In this document: piece after piece, positions 19,582 through 29,787 of the stretch | Numbering within the stretch: position 1 is the first letter of the stretch | Layout: every line of letters begins with the position of its first letter | Origin: Pelomonas aquatica | Lineage (GTDB): Bacteria; Pseudomonadota; Gammaproteobacteria; Burkholderiales; Burkholderiaceae_C | Length of the DNA stretch: 64,000 nucleotides | NCBI RefSeq assembly: GCF_026712205.1 | Contig: NZ_JAPPUW010000014.1 | Location: forward strand, 62,001 to 126,000 | Direction: 5' to 3' | The notes under the pieces: model-generated | Seen by the model: the letters and a program-made list of their open reading frames with translations, nothing else | The model's database searches: none | Told to the model about the DNA's origin: nothing | Program-made: the position numbers and the translations under genes

Positions 19582-21300
19582 ATGTCCAGCCCCCTGCCCG
19601 CGCCGCGCTTCGACCACTTCTACCGCTACGAGGAGCTGACCGCCCTGCTCTTCGCCTATGCGGAGGCCCGCCCCAACCTCGTGTCGCTGCGCTCCATCGG
19701 CAAGAGCTACGAGGGCCGCGACATCTGGGTCGTCGTCGTCACCAACCTGGCCAGCGGCATGGACCTCGACAAGCCGGCCCTCTGGGTGGACGGCAACATC
19801 CACGCGGCCGAGCTGACCGCGTCCACCACCTGCCTCTACTACCTGCACCAGCTGCTGAAGGAACACGGCGGCACGTCGCCCGAGGCCGCCCAGGTCAACC
19901 GCCTGCTGGACACGCGCACCGTCTACCTCGTGCCGCGCCTGAACCCCGACGGCGCCGAGCTGGCCCTGGCCGACCGGCCGCGCCACATCCGCAGCTCGAC
20001 CCGGCCCTACCCCTATACCGAGGAGCCGGTCGACGGCCTGACCCTCGAGGACATCGACGGCGACGGCCGCATCCTGACGATGCGCGTGCCCGACCCCCAC
20101 GGCGGCTACAAGAAGCACCCCGCCGACCCGCGGCTGATGGTGGCGCGCGAACCCGGCGAGCAGGGCGGCGACTACTACCGCCTGATCCCCGAGGGCTTCA
20201 TCAAGCACCACGACGGGCTGAGCTTCAAGATCAACCCCGACCGCGAAGGCCTGGACCTGAACCGCAACTTCCCCGGCGAATGGCGCCAGGAGTACCAGCA
20301 GCTCGGCGCCGGCCCCTACCCGACCAGCGAGCCCGAGGTGCGCGCGATGGTCGACTTCATCACCGGCCACCCCAACATCGGCGCGGCCATCAGCTTCCAC
20401 ACCCACAGCGGCGTCATCCTGCGACCCTGCGGCACGCGCAGCGACAAGGACATGACGCCCGAGGACCTGTGGCTGTTCCAGCAGTTCTCGGCGCTGGGCG
20501 AGAAGCACAGCGGCTATCCGGCCGTCAGCATCTACGAGGAATTCCGCTACCACCCCAAGGACGTCGTCACCGGCACGCAGGACTGGGTCTACGAGCACCT
20601 GGGCGCGCTGTTCTGGGTCGTCGAGCTGTGGTCGCCGAACCGGGAGGCCGGCGTCGAGGTCGAGAAATGGATCGACTGGTACCGGACCCACCCGGTCGAG
20701 GACGACCTCAAGCTGCTGAAGTGGAGCGACGAGCACTGCGGCGGCAAGGCCCATGTCGACTGGACGCCCTTCCAGCATCCGCAGCTGGGCGCCGTCGAGA
20801 TCGGCGGCTGGGACAAGATGAACTACTGGCGCAACCCGCCGCCGGCCCTGCGCGAGCGCGAGGCCGCGCGCTTCCCGCCCTGGCTGACCCAGGTGGCGAT
20901 GAGCCTGCCGCAGCTGGAGCTGGTCCGCACCGAGGTGCGTGCGCTGGGCCCCGACATGTGGCGCGTGCGCCTGGCCGTCGCCAACGCCGGCTATCTGCCG
21001 GCCTATGTGACGCAGCGCGCGCTGGAGCGCAAGACCGTGCGCGGCGTGATGTTCGAGATCCACATGCCCTCGGGCGAGCCCGGCATCAGCCTCGTCAGCG
21101 GCAAGGAGCGCATGGAAGGCCCCCAGCTCGAAGGCCATGCACCCAGGCAGAGCCAGCTCGCCTTCCTGCCCGACAAGCACGCCACCGGCGACCGCGCGGT
21201 GGCCGAATGGGTCGTGCGCGCGCCGGTGGGCACGCGGCTGGCGCTGAGCGCGAGCGCGGAGCGGGCGGGGGTGGTGAGGACGGAGGTGGTGCTGGACTGA
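19582..21300 (+). CDS. M14 family zinc carboxypeptidase
   Basis: This is a 572-residue metallopeptidase of the carboxypeptidase A fold, with no evident signal peptide. Zinc ligands are His74 and Glu77 ([11 protein letters not shown], HxxE) and His273 (ISFHTHSG). The catalytic glutamate is Glu348 in [10 protein letters not shown] substrate-binding arginine-type motif [12 protein letters not shown] lies near residue 230. The C-terminal ~150 residues (from about 420) form an additional beta-rich domain. The start at 19582 opens the folded domain; the long upstream frame is spurious. A CACAAT box (near 19522) could drive it. Peptidases of this group trim C-terminal residues from peptides; the exact substrate is unknown. 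The gene ends at a 13-base inverted repeat. Confidence 0.9.
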   Translation: MSSPLPAPRFDHFYRYEELTALLFAYAEARPNLVSLRSIGKSYEGRDIWVVVVTNLASGMDLDKPALWVDGNIHAAELTASTTCLYYLHQLLKEHGGTSPEAAQVNRLLDTRTVYLVPRLNPDGAELALADRPRHIRSSTRPYPYTEEPVDGLTLEDIDGDGRILTMRVPDPHGGYKKHPADPRLMVAREPGEQGGDYYRLIPEGFIKHHDGLSFKINPDREGLDLNRNFPGEWRQEYQQLGAGPYPTSEPEVRAMVDFITGHPNIGAAISFHTHSGVILRPCGTRSDKDMTPEDLWLFQQFSALGEKHSGYPAVSIYEEFRYHPKDVVTGTQDWVYEHLGALFWVVELWSPNREAGVEVEKWIDWYRTHPVEDDLKLLKWSDEHCGGKAHVDWTPFQHPQLGAVEIGGWDKMNYWRNPPPALREREAARFPPWLTQVAMSLPQLELVRTEVRALGPDMWRVRLAVANAGYLPAYVTQRALERKTVRGVMFEIHMPSGEPGISLVSGKERMEGPQLEGHAPRQSQLAFLPDKHATGDRAVAEWVVRAPVGTRLALSASAERAGVVRTEVVLD

Positions 21301-21355
21301 GAGCTTGAGAGTCTTTCACCCATGCCCGCCTTGCACGCCAAAACTCTCAAGCTCT
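21300..21355. repeat. Inverted repeat with 30-base loop between convergent genes
   Basis: AGAGCTTGAGAGT (21300-21312) is perfectly complemented at 21343-21355. It starts on the last base of the carboxypeptidase stop codon and ends 12 bases before the stop of the converging hydrolase gene. It may serve as a bidirectional terminator, though the loop is unusually long and there is no T run. Confidence 0.45.
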
Positions 21356-21367
21356 GAGGCCCGGGCT

Positions 21368-22036
21368 TCAGCCGACCGGACGCTCGTTCTCCTGCGCCGC
21401 CTGCAGCGCCTCGCGCCACAGCCGCGCCGGGATGAAGCTGCGCAGCTGCTCCATGGCCTTGTCGATCAGCGCCGGGTGCAGGCCGTGGTCCAGGTGGGGC
21501 AGCAGGTCGGCGGTCACGTCGGCGCCGAGGTCGACCAGGGCCTGGGCCGCGTCGACGACGTGGCGGTAGGGGAAGCGCCTGTCCTCCAGCCCGTGCAGCA
21601 GGTGCACGCAGACGTCCTGCGGCGCGGCCTCGGGCCGTGCGAGATAGCCGCCGGCAAAGGCGAGCACGCGCCCGACCAGGGCCGCCTCGGCCTGCACGGC
21701 CTCCAGCGCCAGCAGCGCGCCGTCGCCGACGCCGGCCAGGGCCACGCGCTGCCAGGGCAGGTCGAGCTTGCGCGCCTCCAGGCGCAGGCGGTCCAGCAGA
21801 TGCGGCAGCGCGGCCGCCACCGCGTCGGGGCTGGGCTGCTCGCCGGGCCACCAGCGGCAGCGGCCCTCGGCGTCGCGCAACGGCGGGTGCACGGTCAGCG
21901 TCGCGGCCTGGGGGTATTGGCCCTGCAGGGCCGCGGCCAACGGCGCCAGCGTGTCGGGGCCGTCGGGGGCGATGCCGCTGTCGGGCAGCAGCACGAAGAG
22001 CAGGTCGGTGGGGCCGGCTTCGGCAGGGGAGGTCAT
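21368..22036 (-). CDS. Alpha/beta hydrolase, YpfH/carboxylesterase-like, lacking the nucleophile serine
   Basis: This 222-residue protein has the order of elements of the phospholipase/carboxylesterase (YpfH-like) family. It begins with a strand near [10 protein letters not shown], then a nucleophile-elbow region, then [15 protein letters not shown] supplying an aspartate and [10 protein letters not shown] supplying the histidine. The elbow reads [14 protein letters not shown] where the family has G-x-S-x-G, so the catalytic serine is replaced by glycine (GVGDG). The DNA at 21726-21740 supports this reading directly. The protein may be inactive as an esterase or have a binding role. The start at 22036 lies six bases after a CACAAT box with no ribosome site. 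It is divergent from the molybdenum hydroxylase genes. Confidence 0.75.
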   Translation of the reverse strand: MTSPAEAGPTDLLFVLLPDSGIAPDGPDTLAPLAAALQGQYPQAATLTVHPPLRDAEGRCRWWPGEQPSPDAVAAALPHLLDRLRLEARKLDLPWQRVALAGVGDGALLALEAVQAEAALVGRVLAFAGGYLARPEAAPQDVCVHLLHGLEDRRFPYRHVVDAAQALVDLGADVTADLLPHLDHGLHPALIDKAMEQLRSFIPARLWREALQAAQENERPVG

Positions 22037-22042
22037 GGCGGA

Positions 22043-22048
22043 ATTGTG
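22043..22048 (-). promoter_or_regulatory. -10-like box of the hydrolase gene, probable leaderless start
   Basis: CACAAT on the minus strand ends six bases before the ATG at 22036; no Shine-Dalgarno sequence is present. Confidence 0.45.
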
Positions 22049-22096
22049 GGCCGTCCGGGCTATCCTGCGGCGGTTTCTGCCACCGAGCCCCTCCCG

Positions 22097-22561
22097 ATGG
22101 AATTGAACGTCAATGGCAAAGACTTGGCCCTGCCCGAGGTCGCGAGCGACCCCGCGATGCCGCTGCTGTGGGCGCTGCGCGATGGCCTGCAGCTGACCGG
22201 CACCAAGTTCGGCTGCGGCATCGCCGCCTGCGGCGCCTGCACCGTGCATGTGGACGGCCAGGCCGTCCGGTCCTGCGTGACGCCGCTGGGCAGCGTGCAG
22301 GGCAAGGCCGTCACCACCATCGAAGGCCTGGGCAGCCCCGGCCACCCGCATGCCGTCCAGCTCGCCTGGCTGGCCGAGCAGGTGCCGCAGTGCGGCTACT
22401 GCCAGAGCGGCATGCTGATGGCGGCCGCGGCGCTGCTGGCGAAGAACAGCAACCCCGGCGACGCCGACATCGACGCCGCGATGACCAACCTCTGCCGCTG
22501 CGGCAGCTACCCGCGCGTGCGGGCGGCGATCAAGCAGGCGGCCAAGGGAGTCAGGGCATGA
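22097..22561 (+). CDS. (2Fe-2S) subunit of a molybdenum hydroxylase (IorA type)
   Basis: This 154-residue iron-sulfur subunit carries two [2Fe-2S] clusters. The plant-ferredoxin-type cysteines lie in [17 protein letters not shown] plus a later cysteine (RSC), and the second cluster in CGYCQSG and CRCGSYPR. The CRCGxYxR form is typical of isoquinoline 1-oxidoreductase alpha-like (IorA) subunits. It passes electrons from the molybdenum subunit encoded immediately downstream with an ATGA overlap. There is no FAD subunit gene nearby, which fits the two-subunit Ior-type enzymes that donate to cytochromes or quinones. The start at 22097 begins the ferredoxin domain. Substrate unknown: such enzymes oxidise aldehydes or N-heterocycles. 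Confidence 0.88.
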   Translation: MELNVNGKDLALPEVASDPAMPLLWALRDGLQLTGTKFGCGIAACGACTVHVDGQAVRSCVTPLGSVQGKAVTTIEGLGSPGHPHAVQLAWLAEQVPQCGYCQSGMLMAAAALLAKNSNPGDADIDAAMTNLCRCGSYPRVRAAIKQAAKGVRA

Positions 22562-24885
22562 AGCGCCGCACGCTGCTGTTGACCGGCCTGGGCGCGGCGG
22601 GCGCCCTCATCGTCGGCTGGGGCGCGCTGCCGCCGCGCTCGCGCCTGGGCGCCAGGGAGCTGCTGCCGCCGGTCGACGGCGAGGTCGCGCTGAACGGCTG
22701 GATCAAGATCGCCGCGGACGGCGGCGTCGTGCTGGCGATGAACCGCAGCGAGATGGGCCAGGGCGTGCACACGGCGCTGGCCCAGCTCGTCGCCGACGAG
22801 CTGGACGTGCCGCTGGCGCGCGTGAGCCTGACGCCGGCGGGCCATGACGCCATCTACGGCAATGTCGCGGCGGTGCTGGGCAATATGCCCTTCGGCCCGC
22901 GCGACCACGACAGGCCGGCCTACCGGCTGTCGGCCTGGCTGACAGCCAAGATCGGGCGCGAGCTGGGGCTCAACCTGACGGGCGGCTCCTCGTCCACGGC
23001 CGATGCCTGGGAGCCGCTGCGCCTGGCCGCGGCGACGGCGCGCGCCCAGCTGCTGGGCGCCGCGGCGCTGAAGCACAAGCTGCCGCTGGCCGAGCTGACG
23101 GTCAAGGCCGGCGTCATCCAGCATGGCGGCGCCGCGCTCGGCCACTATGGCGAGGTCGCCGCCGAGGCCGCGCAGACGCCGCCGGGCGAGGTCAGGCTGA
23201 AGACCGCCCAGCAGTGGACCCAGATCGGTCAGGCCCGGCCGCGCCTGGACCTGGCCGCCAAGGTGGACGGCAGCGCCCGCTTCGGCCTGGACGTGCGCCA
23301 GCCCGGCCAGCTGTTCGCCGCCATCCGCCACTGCCCCGCGCTGGGCGGCGGCCTGGGGCCGGCCAAGGTCGACGCCGTGCTCGCGCGGCCCGGCGTGCTG
23401 CGCGTCGTGGCCCTCGGGCCGGTGGCCGGCTCGACGGCCGCCTACGCGGTCGTCGCACTCACGACCTGGCACGCGCTGGAAGCCGCCCGGGCGCTGGACG
23501 TGGCCTGGCAGGCGCCCCCCGACGGCGCGCCGGACACCCCCGCCATCCACGCCGCGCTGGAGCGCCGCGCCCGCGCGGCCGATGCCGCCGGCGAGGGCTT
23601 CGCCTTCCTGGACCAGGGCGACGCGAAGCGGGCCCTCGCCCAGGCCCCGCAGCACATCGAGGCGGTCTACAGCGCGCCCTATCTCGCCCACGCGACGATG
23701 GAGCCGCAGAACTGCACGGCCCAGGTCAAGGACGGCCGCGTCAGGGTCTGGGCGCCGACCCAGGTGCCCGGCCTGGCCCGCGAACTGGCCGCGCGCGTGG
23801 CCGGCGTGGCGCTGGACGCGGTGGACCTGCAGGTGACCTATCTCGGCGGCGGCTTCGGCCGGCGCCTGGACATCGACTTCATCGGCCAGGCCGTGCGCGT
23901 CGCGATGGAATGCGGCGGCGCGCCGGTGCAGCTGGTCTGGTCGCGCGAGGAGGACACGACGCACGATTTCTACCGCCCCGCCGAGGTGGCCGTGCTGCGC
24001 GGCGGCGTGGATGCCGGCGGCGTGACCGCCCTGTCCATCACCGGCGCGGGCGACGCCATCGGGCCGCGCTGGCTGGCACGCATCGCGCCGGGCCGCGCGC
24101 CCTGGCTGGATCTGATCAACCGCAACGCCTTCCCCGACGGCCGCGCGCTGGCCGCGCTGACGGCATCCGGCGACGCGCCGGACAAGCCGGCCTCCGAGGG
24201 CCTGTTCGACCTGCCCTATGCCATCCCCAACGCCCGCGTGGCCCATGTCGCCACGCGCAGCGGCGTGCCGGTGGGCAACTGGCGCTCGGTCGGGCATTCC
24301 CACCACGCCTTCTTCCGCGAGAGCTTCATCGACGAGCTGGCCCACGCGGCCCACGCCGACCCCGCCACGCTGCGGCTGAAGCTGCTGGACGGCCTGCCGC
24401 GCCACCAGGCCGTGCTCAGGCGCGCGGTCGAGGCGTCGGGTTGGGGCGCTCCGCTGCCCGAAGGCACGGGCCGCGGCCTGGCCGTGCACGAGAGCTTCGG
24501 CAGCGTCGTCGCGCAGGTCGTGGAGGTCGTTGCCGAGCAGGGCCAGCCGCGCGTGAAGCGCGTCGTCTGCGCAATCGACTGCGGCACCGTCGTCAACCCC
24601 GGCATCGTCGTGCGCCAGATGGAGAGCTGCGTCGTCTTCGGCCTCAGCGCGGCGCTGCGCGGGCGCATCGACATCGCGGCCGGCGTCGTGCAGCAGAAGA
24701 GCTTCCCCGACCTGGGCCTCGTGACGCTGGCCGAGTGCCCGGCCATCGAGACCTATTTCGTGCCCAGCGACGGCCCGCCCACGGGCGTCGGCGAGCCGGG
24801 CCTGCCGCCGCTGGCGCCGGCCATCGCGAACGCCTGGTTCGCGCTGACCGGCGAGCGCCGGCGCAGCCTGCCGCTTGTCAGTTAG
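22558..24885 (+). CDS. Molybdopterin-binding subunit of a xanthine-oxidase-family hydroxylase (IorB type)
   Basis: This is the 775-residue catalytic subunit that would hold molybdopterin cytosine dinucleotide. The N-terminus [20 protein letters not shown] looks like a Tat-related signal or membrane anchor, common in IorB proteins. Domain cues are [20 protein letters not shown] (early), [12 protein letters not shown] and [13 protein letters not shown] in the middle, and [16 protein letters not shown] later. The catalytic glutamate lies near the end in [13 protein letters not shown]. It is coupled to the iron-sulfur subunit gene by an ATGA overlap. Its stop overlaps the stop of the convergent yhhQ gene. 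The signal implies a periplasmic or membrane-side location, as for aldehyde or isoquinoline oxidoreductases; the substrate is not identifiable. Confidence 0.88.
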   Translation: MKRRTLLLTGLGAAGALIVGWGALPPRSRLGARELLPPVDGEVALNGWIKIAADGGVVLAMNRSEMGQGVHTALAQLVADELDVPLARVSLTPAGHDAIYGNVAAVLGNMPFGPRDHDRPAYRLSAWLTAKIGRELGLNLTGGSSSTADAWEPLRLAAATARAQLLGAAALKHKLPLAELTVKAGVIQHGGAALGHYGEVAAEAAQTPPGEVRLKTAQQWTQIGQARPRLDLAAKVDGSARFGLDVRQPGQLFAAIRHCPALGGGLGPAKVDAVLARPGVLRVVALGPVAGSTAAYAVVALTTWHALEAARALDVAWQAPPDGAPDTPAIHAALERRARAADAAGEGFAFLDQGDAKRALAQAPQHIEAVYSAPYLAHATMEPQNCTAQVKDGRVRVWAPTQVPGLARELAARVAGVALDAVDLQVTYLGGGFGRRLDIDFIGQAVRVAMECGGAPVQLVWSREEDTTHDFYRPAEVAVLRGGVDAGGVTALSITGAGDAIGPRWLARIAPGRAPWLDLINRNAFPDGRALAALTASGDAPDKPASEGLFDLPYAIPNARVAHVATRSGVPVGNWRSVGHSHHAFFRESFIDELAHAAHADPATLRLKLLDGLPRHQAVLRRAVEASGWGAPLPEGTGRGLAVHESFGSVVAQVVEVVAEQGQPRVKRVVCAIDCGTVVNPGIVVRQMESCVVFGLSAALRGRIDIAAGVVQQKSFPDLGLVTLAECPAIETYFVPSDGPPTGVGEPGLPPLAPAIANAWFALTGERRRSLPLVS

Positions 24886-25592
24886 ACCCTGATCTTGAAC
24901 GGGTTGAAGTCGGTGCCGCGGTCGTAGTGGTCCACGCCTTCGACCCGCTTCAGGAAACGCACGACCCGGGCCGTGGCCGGGTACATCGCGGCCTCCCAGA
25001 TCGTCTTGAAGAGGTACTGCGTGACGATGACGGCGAACAGCTGCTCGTTGGGCCAGATGCCCGAGAACGCGATCAGGAAGAAGAAGCTGGTGTCGACGAG
25101 CTGGCCCACGACGGTGGAGCCGACGATGCGCGCCCACAGGAAGCGGCCCTGGGTCGCGACCTTCATCTTGGCCAGCACGAAGCTGTTGGCGAAGCTGCCG
25201 CAGGCGAACGCGATCATCGAGCCGGCGACGATGCGCCAGGTGTTGCCGAACACCGCCTCGACATGGCCCTGGTAGGCGGCCATGAAGTCGTTGCGGGCCG
25301 GCGGCAGGTGCACGACGACATAGGCCATGAAGGCCGAGAACACGAGGGCGCCGAAGCCGGCCCAGACGACGCGGCGGTCGCGGCCATAGCCGTAGACCTC
25401 GGTCAGGATGTCGCCGAAGATGTAGCTGATCGGGAAGAAGAACAGGTCGGCGCCGAAGGTGACCGTGCCGACGACGGGCAGCGTCAGCTGGGCCGCCTTG
25501 GCCGCGCCGATCAGGTTGGAGCACAGCAGCACGCAGACGAAGGCCGCCATGATCAGGTCGTAATACTTGAAGACGCGCGGTTCCTGTGGCAT
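24882..25592 (-). CDS. yhhQ: Queuosine precursor transporter, VUT/YhhQ family
   Basis: This is a 236-residue inner membrane protein with about six hydrophobic segments. The diagnostic motif is in FFFPISYIFGDILTEVYGYG. Members take up 7-cyano-7-deazaguanine or related queuosine precursors for tRNA modification. The ATG at 25592 is preferred; a GTG at 25607 in the same frame would add five residues. It is the last gene of a leftward run pyrF, hybrid kinase, yhhQ, with 21 bases between the kinase stop and this ATG. Its stop overlaps that of the convergent molybdenum subunit gene. I saw no preQ1 riboswitch in the short upstream gap. Confidence 0.9.
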   Translation of the reverse strand: MPQEPRVFKYYDLIMAAFVCVLLCSNLIGAAKAAQLTLPVVGTVTFGADLFFFPISYIFGDILTEVYGYGRDRRVVWAGFGALVFSAFMAYVVVHLPPARNDFMAAYQGHVEAVFGNTWRIVAGSMIAFACGSFANSFVLAKMKVATQGRFLWARIVGSTVVGQLVDTSFFFLIAFSGIWPNEQLFAVIVTQYLFKTIWEAAMYPATARVVRFLKRVEGVDHYDRGTDFNPFKIRV

Positions 25593-25613
25593 GCGGGCTC
25601 CGTTCACACCTTC

Positions 25614-28600
25614 TCAGGCGTTTTTCGGCTGGGTCAGCCTCAGCAAAGTCTGGTGCAGCTTGGGCGTGTCGATGGGCTTGGTCAGGAAGTCGTTCATGCC
25701 GGCCGCGAAGGCGTCGTCGCGCTCGGAGACCAGGGCCGCGGCCGTCAGCGCGACGATGGGCAGCTCGGCGGCGGAGAACTGCTTGCGCAGTTCACGGGTC
25801 GCGTCGTGCCCGCCCATGACGGGCATCTGCACGTCCATCAGCACGACGTCGAAGGGCTTGCCGACGCTGGCCGCGGCGCGCACGGCCTCGATGGCCTGGC
25901 GGCCGTCGCTGGCCTGGGCGACCTCCATGCCCCATTGCTCCAGCTGGGCCACGGCGATCAGCATATTGACCGGGTGGTCCTCGGCGATCAGCACGCGCCG
26001 GCCCTGCAGGCCCGCGCCGCTGCTGCGGGCCTCGCGCGGCTGGTGGGCCAGCGGCGCCGGCGCGGCCGGCAGGGGCAGCTCGGCCCAGAAGGTCGCGCCC
26101 TCGCCGGGCCGGCTCTGCACGCCGACCTCGCCGCCCATCAGCGTCGCCAGCTCGCGGCAGATGGACAGGCCCAGGCCGGTGCCGCCGAAGCGCCGCGTGG
26201 TGGACTCGTCGGCCTGCGTGAAGGGCTGGAAGAGGCGGGCCTGCTGCTCGGCCGCGATGCCGGGGCCGGTGTCGCGCACCTCGATGTGCACCCACTCGCC
26301 GGCGCTGCCCTGGGCGTTGCGCGCCAGCGCCTTCACGCTGACGGTGATGCCGCCGGCCTCGGTGAACTTCAGCGCATTGGTCAGGTAGTTGGACAGGATC
26401 TGGCGCGTGCGCAGCGGGTCGCCGAAGACCCAGACGGGCAGGGCCGGGTCGATCTCGAGGGCGAACGTGAGGCCGCGCGCCTGCGCCAGCGTCAGATAGG
26501 CCAGGCGGATGGAGCCGAGCAGCTCGCGCAGCGAGAAGGGCTGGGTCTCCAGCGTCAGGCGGCCGGCCTCGATCTTGGACAGGTCGAGGATGTCGGAGAT
26601 CAGGCCGGACAGGCTCTCGGCGCTGTCCATCATCTGGTTCAGGAACTCGCGCCGCTGCGCCTCGGGGATGTCGGGCTGCTGGGCCAGGCGGCCCAGGCCG
26701 AGCAGGCCGTTGAGCGGCGTGCGGATCTCGTGGCTGGTGTTGGCCAGGAAGGCGCTCTTGGCGCGGCTGGCGGCCTGGGCCTCGTCCTTGGCCTGGGCCA
26801 GCGCGGCGTCGACGCGGCGGCGCTCGGTGACGTCCTCGATGATCCAGATCGTGCCGCCGCGGCTGGGGTGGGCCGGGTCGACGGCCTGGGCCAGCAGCCG
26901 TGCCAGGAAGGTGGAGCCGTCGCGGCGGCGCATCCTGCGCTCGGCCTCGATCTGCTGGCCGGCGGCGAGCTGCGGCCCGAGGTCGCGGCCGACGGCCTGC
27001 CAGTCCTCCGTCGAGGGCCAGACGACGCTGCCGTGCTGGCCGACCAGCGCGCCGCGCGTCCAGCCGAACATCGTCTCGACGCAGGGATTGGCCAGCACGA
27101 AATGCTGGTCGCGCGTCAGCGCGATGCCGATGGACGCGTTCTCCAGGATGGCGCTGTGCACCAGACGGCTGCGTTCGCTCTCCGAGATGTCGCGCACGAA
27201 GGCCACGAGGTATTGCTGCCCGTCCAGCACGAAGGGCGCGACCGACATCAGCATCGGCAACAGGCTGCCATCCTTGCGGCGGAAGGTCATGGGCATGTTG
27301 CGGATCACGCCGTTGCGCTGCAGCAGCTCGCGCATCACCAGGCGTTCCGCGGGGTCGGACCAATGGCCGATCTCCTGGAAGCTGCGGCCCAGCACCTCGT
27401 CGCGGCTCCAGCCGCTGAGCGCCTCGAAGGCGGGGTTGACCATCGCGAAACGGCCCGTCTCGGCCTCGGACAGCGTGATGACGTCCGGGCTGATCGCGAC
27501 GAGCTGGGAGAGCAGGCTCTCGCTGCGGCGCATCGCGTCCTGGGCGCGGCTCTGCTCGGTCTGGTCGGTGAAGAAGGTCAGCGTGGCCGGGCCGCTGGCG
27601 GTCTCGACGCGCACGCTGGTGGCCTGCACGAGGCGGCGCCGGCGCGACAGCGTGCGCAGCCGGTACTCCGTCACCGGCTGCATCGCGCCGGGCGGCAGGC
27701 TCTCCAGGCGCGCGGCCTGCTGGCGCGCGGCCTCGTCGTCGCCCGGCTCGTAGTGGCTGAACAGGTCCTGGCCGATCATGCTGGAGCGCTGCGCATAGCC
27801 GAACATGGCCATGGCCGCCGGGTTGGCGTCGACGACGCGGCCCCAGCGGTGCAGCACCAGCGGGCTGGGCGAGCGCCGGAACAGCTCGCGGTAGCGCGTC
27901 TCGGTCGCGTGCACGGTCTGCTCGGCGGTGACCTCCTGCGTCACGTCGCGGCCCACGCCCCAGTAGCCGCGGAAATTGCCCTGCGCGTCGAAGCGCGGCT
28001 CGCCGCTGATCGACACCCAGCGCGGCGTGCCGTCCACGCCGACGCGGCGCGCCACCATGCCGTGGAAGGGGCGGTGCGATTCGAGGTCGGCGCGGTGGGC
28101 GTCGAGCTCGTCGTCGCTCAGGCCCATGCCGTCGATCTCCCACGGCGTCTTGCCGATGCGCGAGCCCAGGTCCAGGCCCGAGCTGCCGGCCCTCTCCTCG
28201 GCGATGTGGGTGAAGCGGAACTCGCGGTCCATCTCCCAGTACCAGTCCGCGGCCATGCCGAGCAGGCCGCGGAAACGCGCGGTGCGCTCGTCGGCCTCGG
28301 CCAGCGAGCGCTGCAGCATCTTCAGCAGGCCGAAGCCGGCGATCAGGCCCGCGCCGAGCAGGCCGAACTGCATGACGGCGCGCAGCAGCAGGCTGTTCGA
28401 GGCCATCGGGTGGGTGGCCCAGCCCAGGGCCTCGGCGCCGGCCAGGCCGGCCAGCGCGCCGCCGGCCAGCAGGGTCAGCACCAGGCCGGAGCGCAGGCCC
28501 AGCATGCCGGTGGCGAAGGCGACGACCGGCCCCGCCAGCGCCAGGCACAGCGCCCACAGGCCGACGTCGCGCGACACGGCGACGGCCACCGGCAGCGCGA

Positions 28601-28919
28601 CGACCAGGGCCATCGTCAGCAGCGCCACGGCCTGGCCGGCCTCGCGGCGCGGGCTGCGCGCCAGCACCAGCAGCCGCGCGAAGGCCTGCAGCGAGATCAG
28701 CAACGACAGCAGCGGCGGCAGCCAGCCGTCCAGCCACTCGCCCGGCTGGCGCGTGGCCCAGAGCAGCCCGGCGACGGGCAGGAAGACGGGCCCGCAGGCC
28801 AGCAGGAAGATGCGCGCCGCATGCCAGCGCATGCTGGTCGCGAGGCGGGCGCGCTGCTGCTCGGGCGGCTCCGCGTGGCCGACCAGGCTGCTGAGGTCGT
28901 CGTCGCCGCCGCGGGGCAT
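25614..28919 (-). CDS. Hybrid sensor histidine kinase: membrane domain, PAS repeats, HisKA, ATPase, receiver
   Basis: This is a 1101-residue sensory kinase. The N-terminal ~200 residues contain about five to six membrane segments. Four PAS-like modules follow (for example YWEMDREFRFTHIAEE; RYRELFRRSPSPLVLH; a third around EAETGRFAMVNPAFEAL; a fourth around ASIGIALTRDQHFVLANP). The HisKA motif FLANTSHEIRTPLNGLLGL places the phospho-histidine at residue 730. ATPase boxes include ILSNYLTNALKFTEAGG, DTGPGIA and GGTGLGLSI. A C-terminal receiver has its acceptor Asp1029 in VVLMDVQMPVMGG and a lysine in FLTKPID. It starts two bases after the pyrF stop and precedes yhhQ, an unusual operon for a kinase. 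The signal and downstream partner are unknown. Confidence 0.93.
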   Translation of the reverse strand: MPRGGDDDLSSLVGHAEPPEQQRARLATSMRWHAARIFLLACGPVFLPVAGLLWATRQPGEWLDGWLPPLLSLLISLQAFARLLVLARSPRREAGQAVALLTMALVVALPVAVAVSRDVGLWALCLALAGPVVAFATGMLGLRSGLVLTLLAGGALAGLAGAEALGWATHPMASNSLLLRAVMQFGLLGAGLIAGFGLLKMLQRSLAEADERTARFRGLLGMAADWYWEMDREFRFTHIAEERAGSSGLDLGSRIGKTPWEIDGMGLSDDELDAHRADLESHRPFHGMVARRVGVDGTPRWVSISGEPRFDAQGNFRGYWGVGRDVTQEVTAEQTVHATETRYRELFRRSPSPLVLHRWGRVVDANPAAMAMFGYAQRSSMIGQDLFSHYEPGDDEAARQQAARLESLPPGAMQPVTEYRLRTLSRRRRLVQATSVRVETASGPATLTFFTDQTEQSRAQDAMRRSESLLSQLVAISPDVITLSEAETGRFAMVNPAFEALSGWSRDEVLGRSFQEIGHWSDPAERLVMRELLQRNGVIRNMPMTFRRKDGSLLPMLMSVAPFVLDGQQYLVAFVRDISESERSRLVHSAILENASIGIALTRDQHFVLANPCVETMFGWTRGALVGQHGSVVWPSTEDWQAVGRDLGPQLAAGQQIEAERRMRRRDGSTFLARLLAQAVDPAHPSRGGTIWIIEDVTERRRVDAALAQAKDEAQAASRAKSAFLANTSHEIRTPLNGLLGLGRLAQQPDIPEAQRREFLNQMMDSAESLSGLISDILDLSKIEAGRLTLETQPFSLRELLGSIRLAYLTLAQARGLTFALEIDPALPVWVFGDPLRTRQILSNYLTNALKFTEAGGITVSVKALARNAQGSAGEWVHIEVRDTGPGIAAEQQARLFQPFTQADESTTRRFGGTGLGLSICRELATLMGGEVGVQSRPGEGATFWAELPLPAAPAPLAHQPREARSSGAGLQGRRVLIAEDHPVNMLIAVAQLEQWGMEVAQASDGRQAIEAVRAAASVGKPFDVVLMDVQMPVMGGHDATRELRKQFSAAELPIVALTAAALVSERDDAFAAGMNDFLTKPIDTPKLHQTLLRLTQPKNA

Positions 28920-28921
28920 GC

Positions 28922-29722
28922 TCAGATCAGGCTGGCGCGGGTGGCTTCGGCCACGGCGCGGGCGCGGGCGGCGAAGTCGGCGCCGCTGCTCGCATAGAGG
29001 ACGGCGCGCGACGAATTGACGACCAGCGGCGCCGTGCGGCCGGCCGCCTGCACGACGGCCGCGGCATCGCCGCCCTGGGCGCCGACGCCGGGCACCAGCA
29101 GGGGCAGCGTGGGCGCGAGCTCGCGCACGCGGGCGATCTCGCCGGGATAGGTCGCGCCGACGACGAGGCCGAGCTGGCCGTTGCGGTTCCACTGCGTCTC
29201 GGCGAGCCGGGCCAGGTGCTCGAACAGCCGCGGCTGGCCCGGCACGTCGGCCAGGCGCTGCATCTGCCAGTCGTCGCCGCCCTTGTTGGAGGTGCGGCAC
29301 AGCAGGATGGCGCCCTTGCCCTCGTAGGCGAGATAGGGCTCGACCGAGTCGAAGCCCATGAAGGGCGACAGCGTGACCGCGTCGGCCCGGTAGCGCTCGA
29401 AGGCCTCGCGGGCGTACTGCTCGGCCGTGGAGCCGATGTCGCCGCGCTTGGCGTCGAGGATGACGGGCACGCCGGGCGCGACCGCGTGGATGTGGTCGAT
29501 CAGCCGCTCCAGCTGGTCCTCGGCGCGGTGGGCGGCGAAGTAGGCGATCTGCGGCTTGAAGGCGCAGACGAGGTCGTGGGTCGCGTCGACGATGGCCGCG
29601 CAGAAGTCGAAGATCTTGGCCGCGTCGCCCGCCCAGGCGCCCGGCAGCCTGGCCGGTTCAGGGTCGAGGCCGACGCACAGGCGGGAATGGGAGAGGGCTT
29701 GGAGCTGGGCGGTGAAGGTCAT
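28922..29722 (-). CDS. pyrF: Orotidine 5'-phosphate decarboxylase
   Basis: This 266-residue enzyme forms UMP from OMP, the last step of pyrimidine synthesis. It is the longer (type 2) class. The catalytic charged network is in [18 protein letters not shown], preceded by [12 protein letters not shown] and AFKPQIAYF. The C-terminal phosphate-binding loop is in [14 protein letters not shown] followed by [12 protein letters not shown]. The start at 29722 is eight bases from a GACAAT box with no ribosome site, indicating a leaderless mRNA. It heads a leftward run with a hybrid sensor kinase two bases downstream and then yhhQ. Identity is very secure. Confidence 0.97.
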   Translation of the reverse strand: MTFTAQLQALSHSRLCVGLDPEPARLPGAWAGDAAKIFDFCAAIVDATHDLVCAFKPQIAYFAAHRAEDQLERLIDHIHAVAPGVPVILDAKRGDIGSTAEQYAREAFERYRADAVTLSPFMGFDSVEPYLAYEGKGAILLCRTSNKGGDDWQMQRLADVPGQPRLFEHLARLAETQWNRNGQLGLVVGATYPGEIARVRELAPTLPLLVPGVGAQGGDAAAVVQAAGRTAPLVVNSSRAVLYASSGADFAARARAVAEATRASLI

Positions 29723-29730
29723 GGCGCGGG

Positions 29731-29736
29731 ATTGTC
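29731..29736 (-). promoter_or_regulatory. -10-like box of pyrF, probable leaderless start
   Basis: GACAAT on the minus strand ends eight bases before the ATG at 29722, with no Shine-Dalgarno sequence between. Confidence 0.45.
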
Positions 29737-29787
29737 GGGCTTGGCTCGCGACAGCGGCATTGCCGCTTGCCCTCGGCCGGGGCGGGT

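Noticed and set aside
23214-28997. A 1927-codon plus-strand frame over the molybdenum subunit and hybrid kinase
   Set aside because: It is an antisense and out-of-frame shadow; both real proteins have complete catalytic motifs in other frames.
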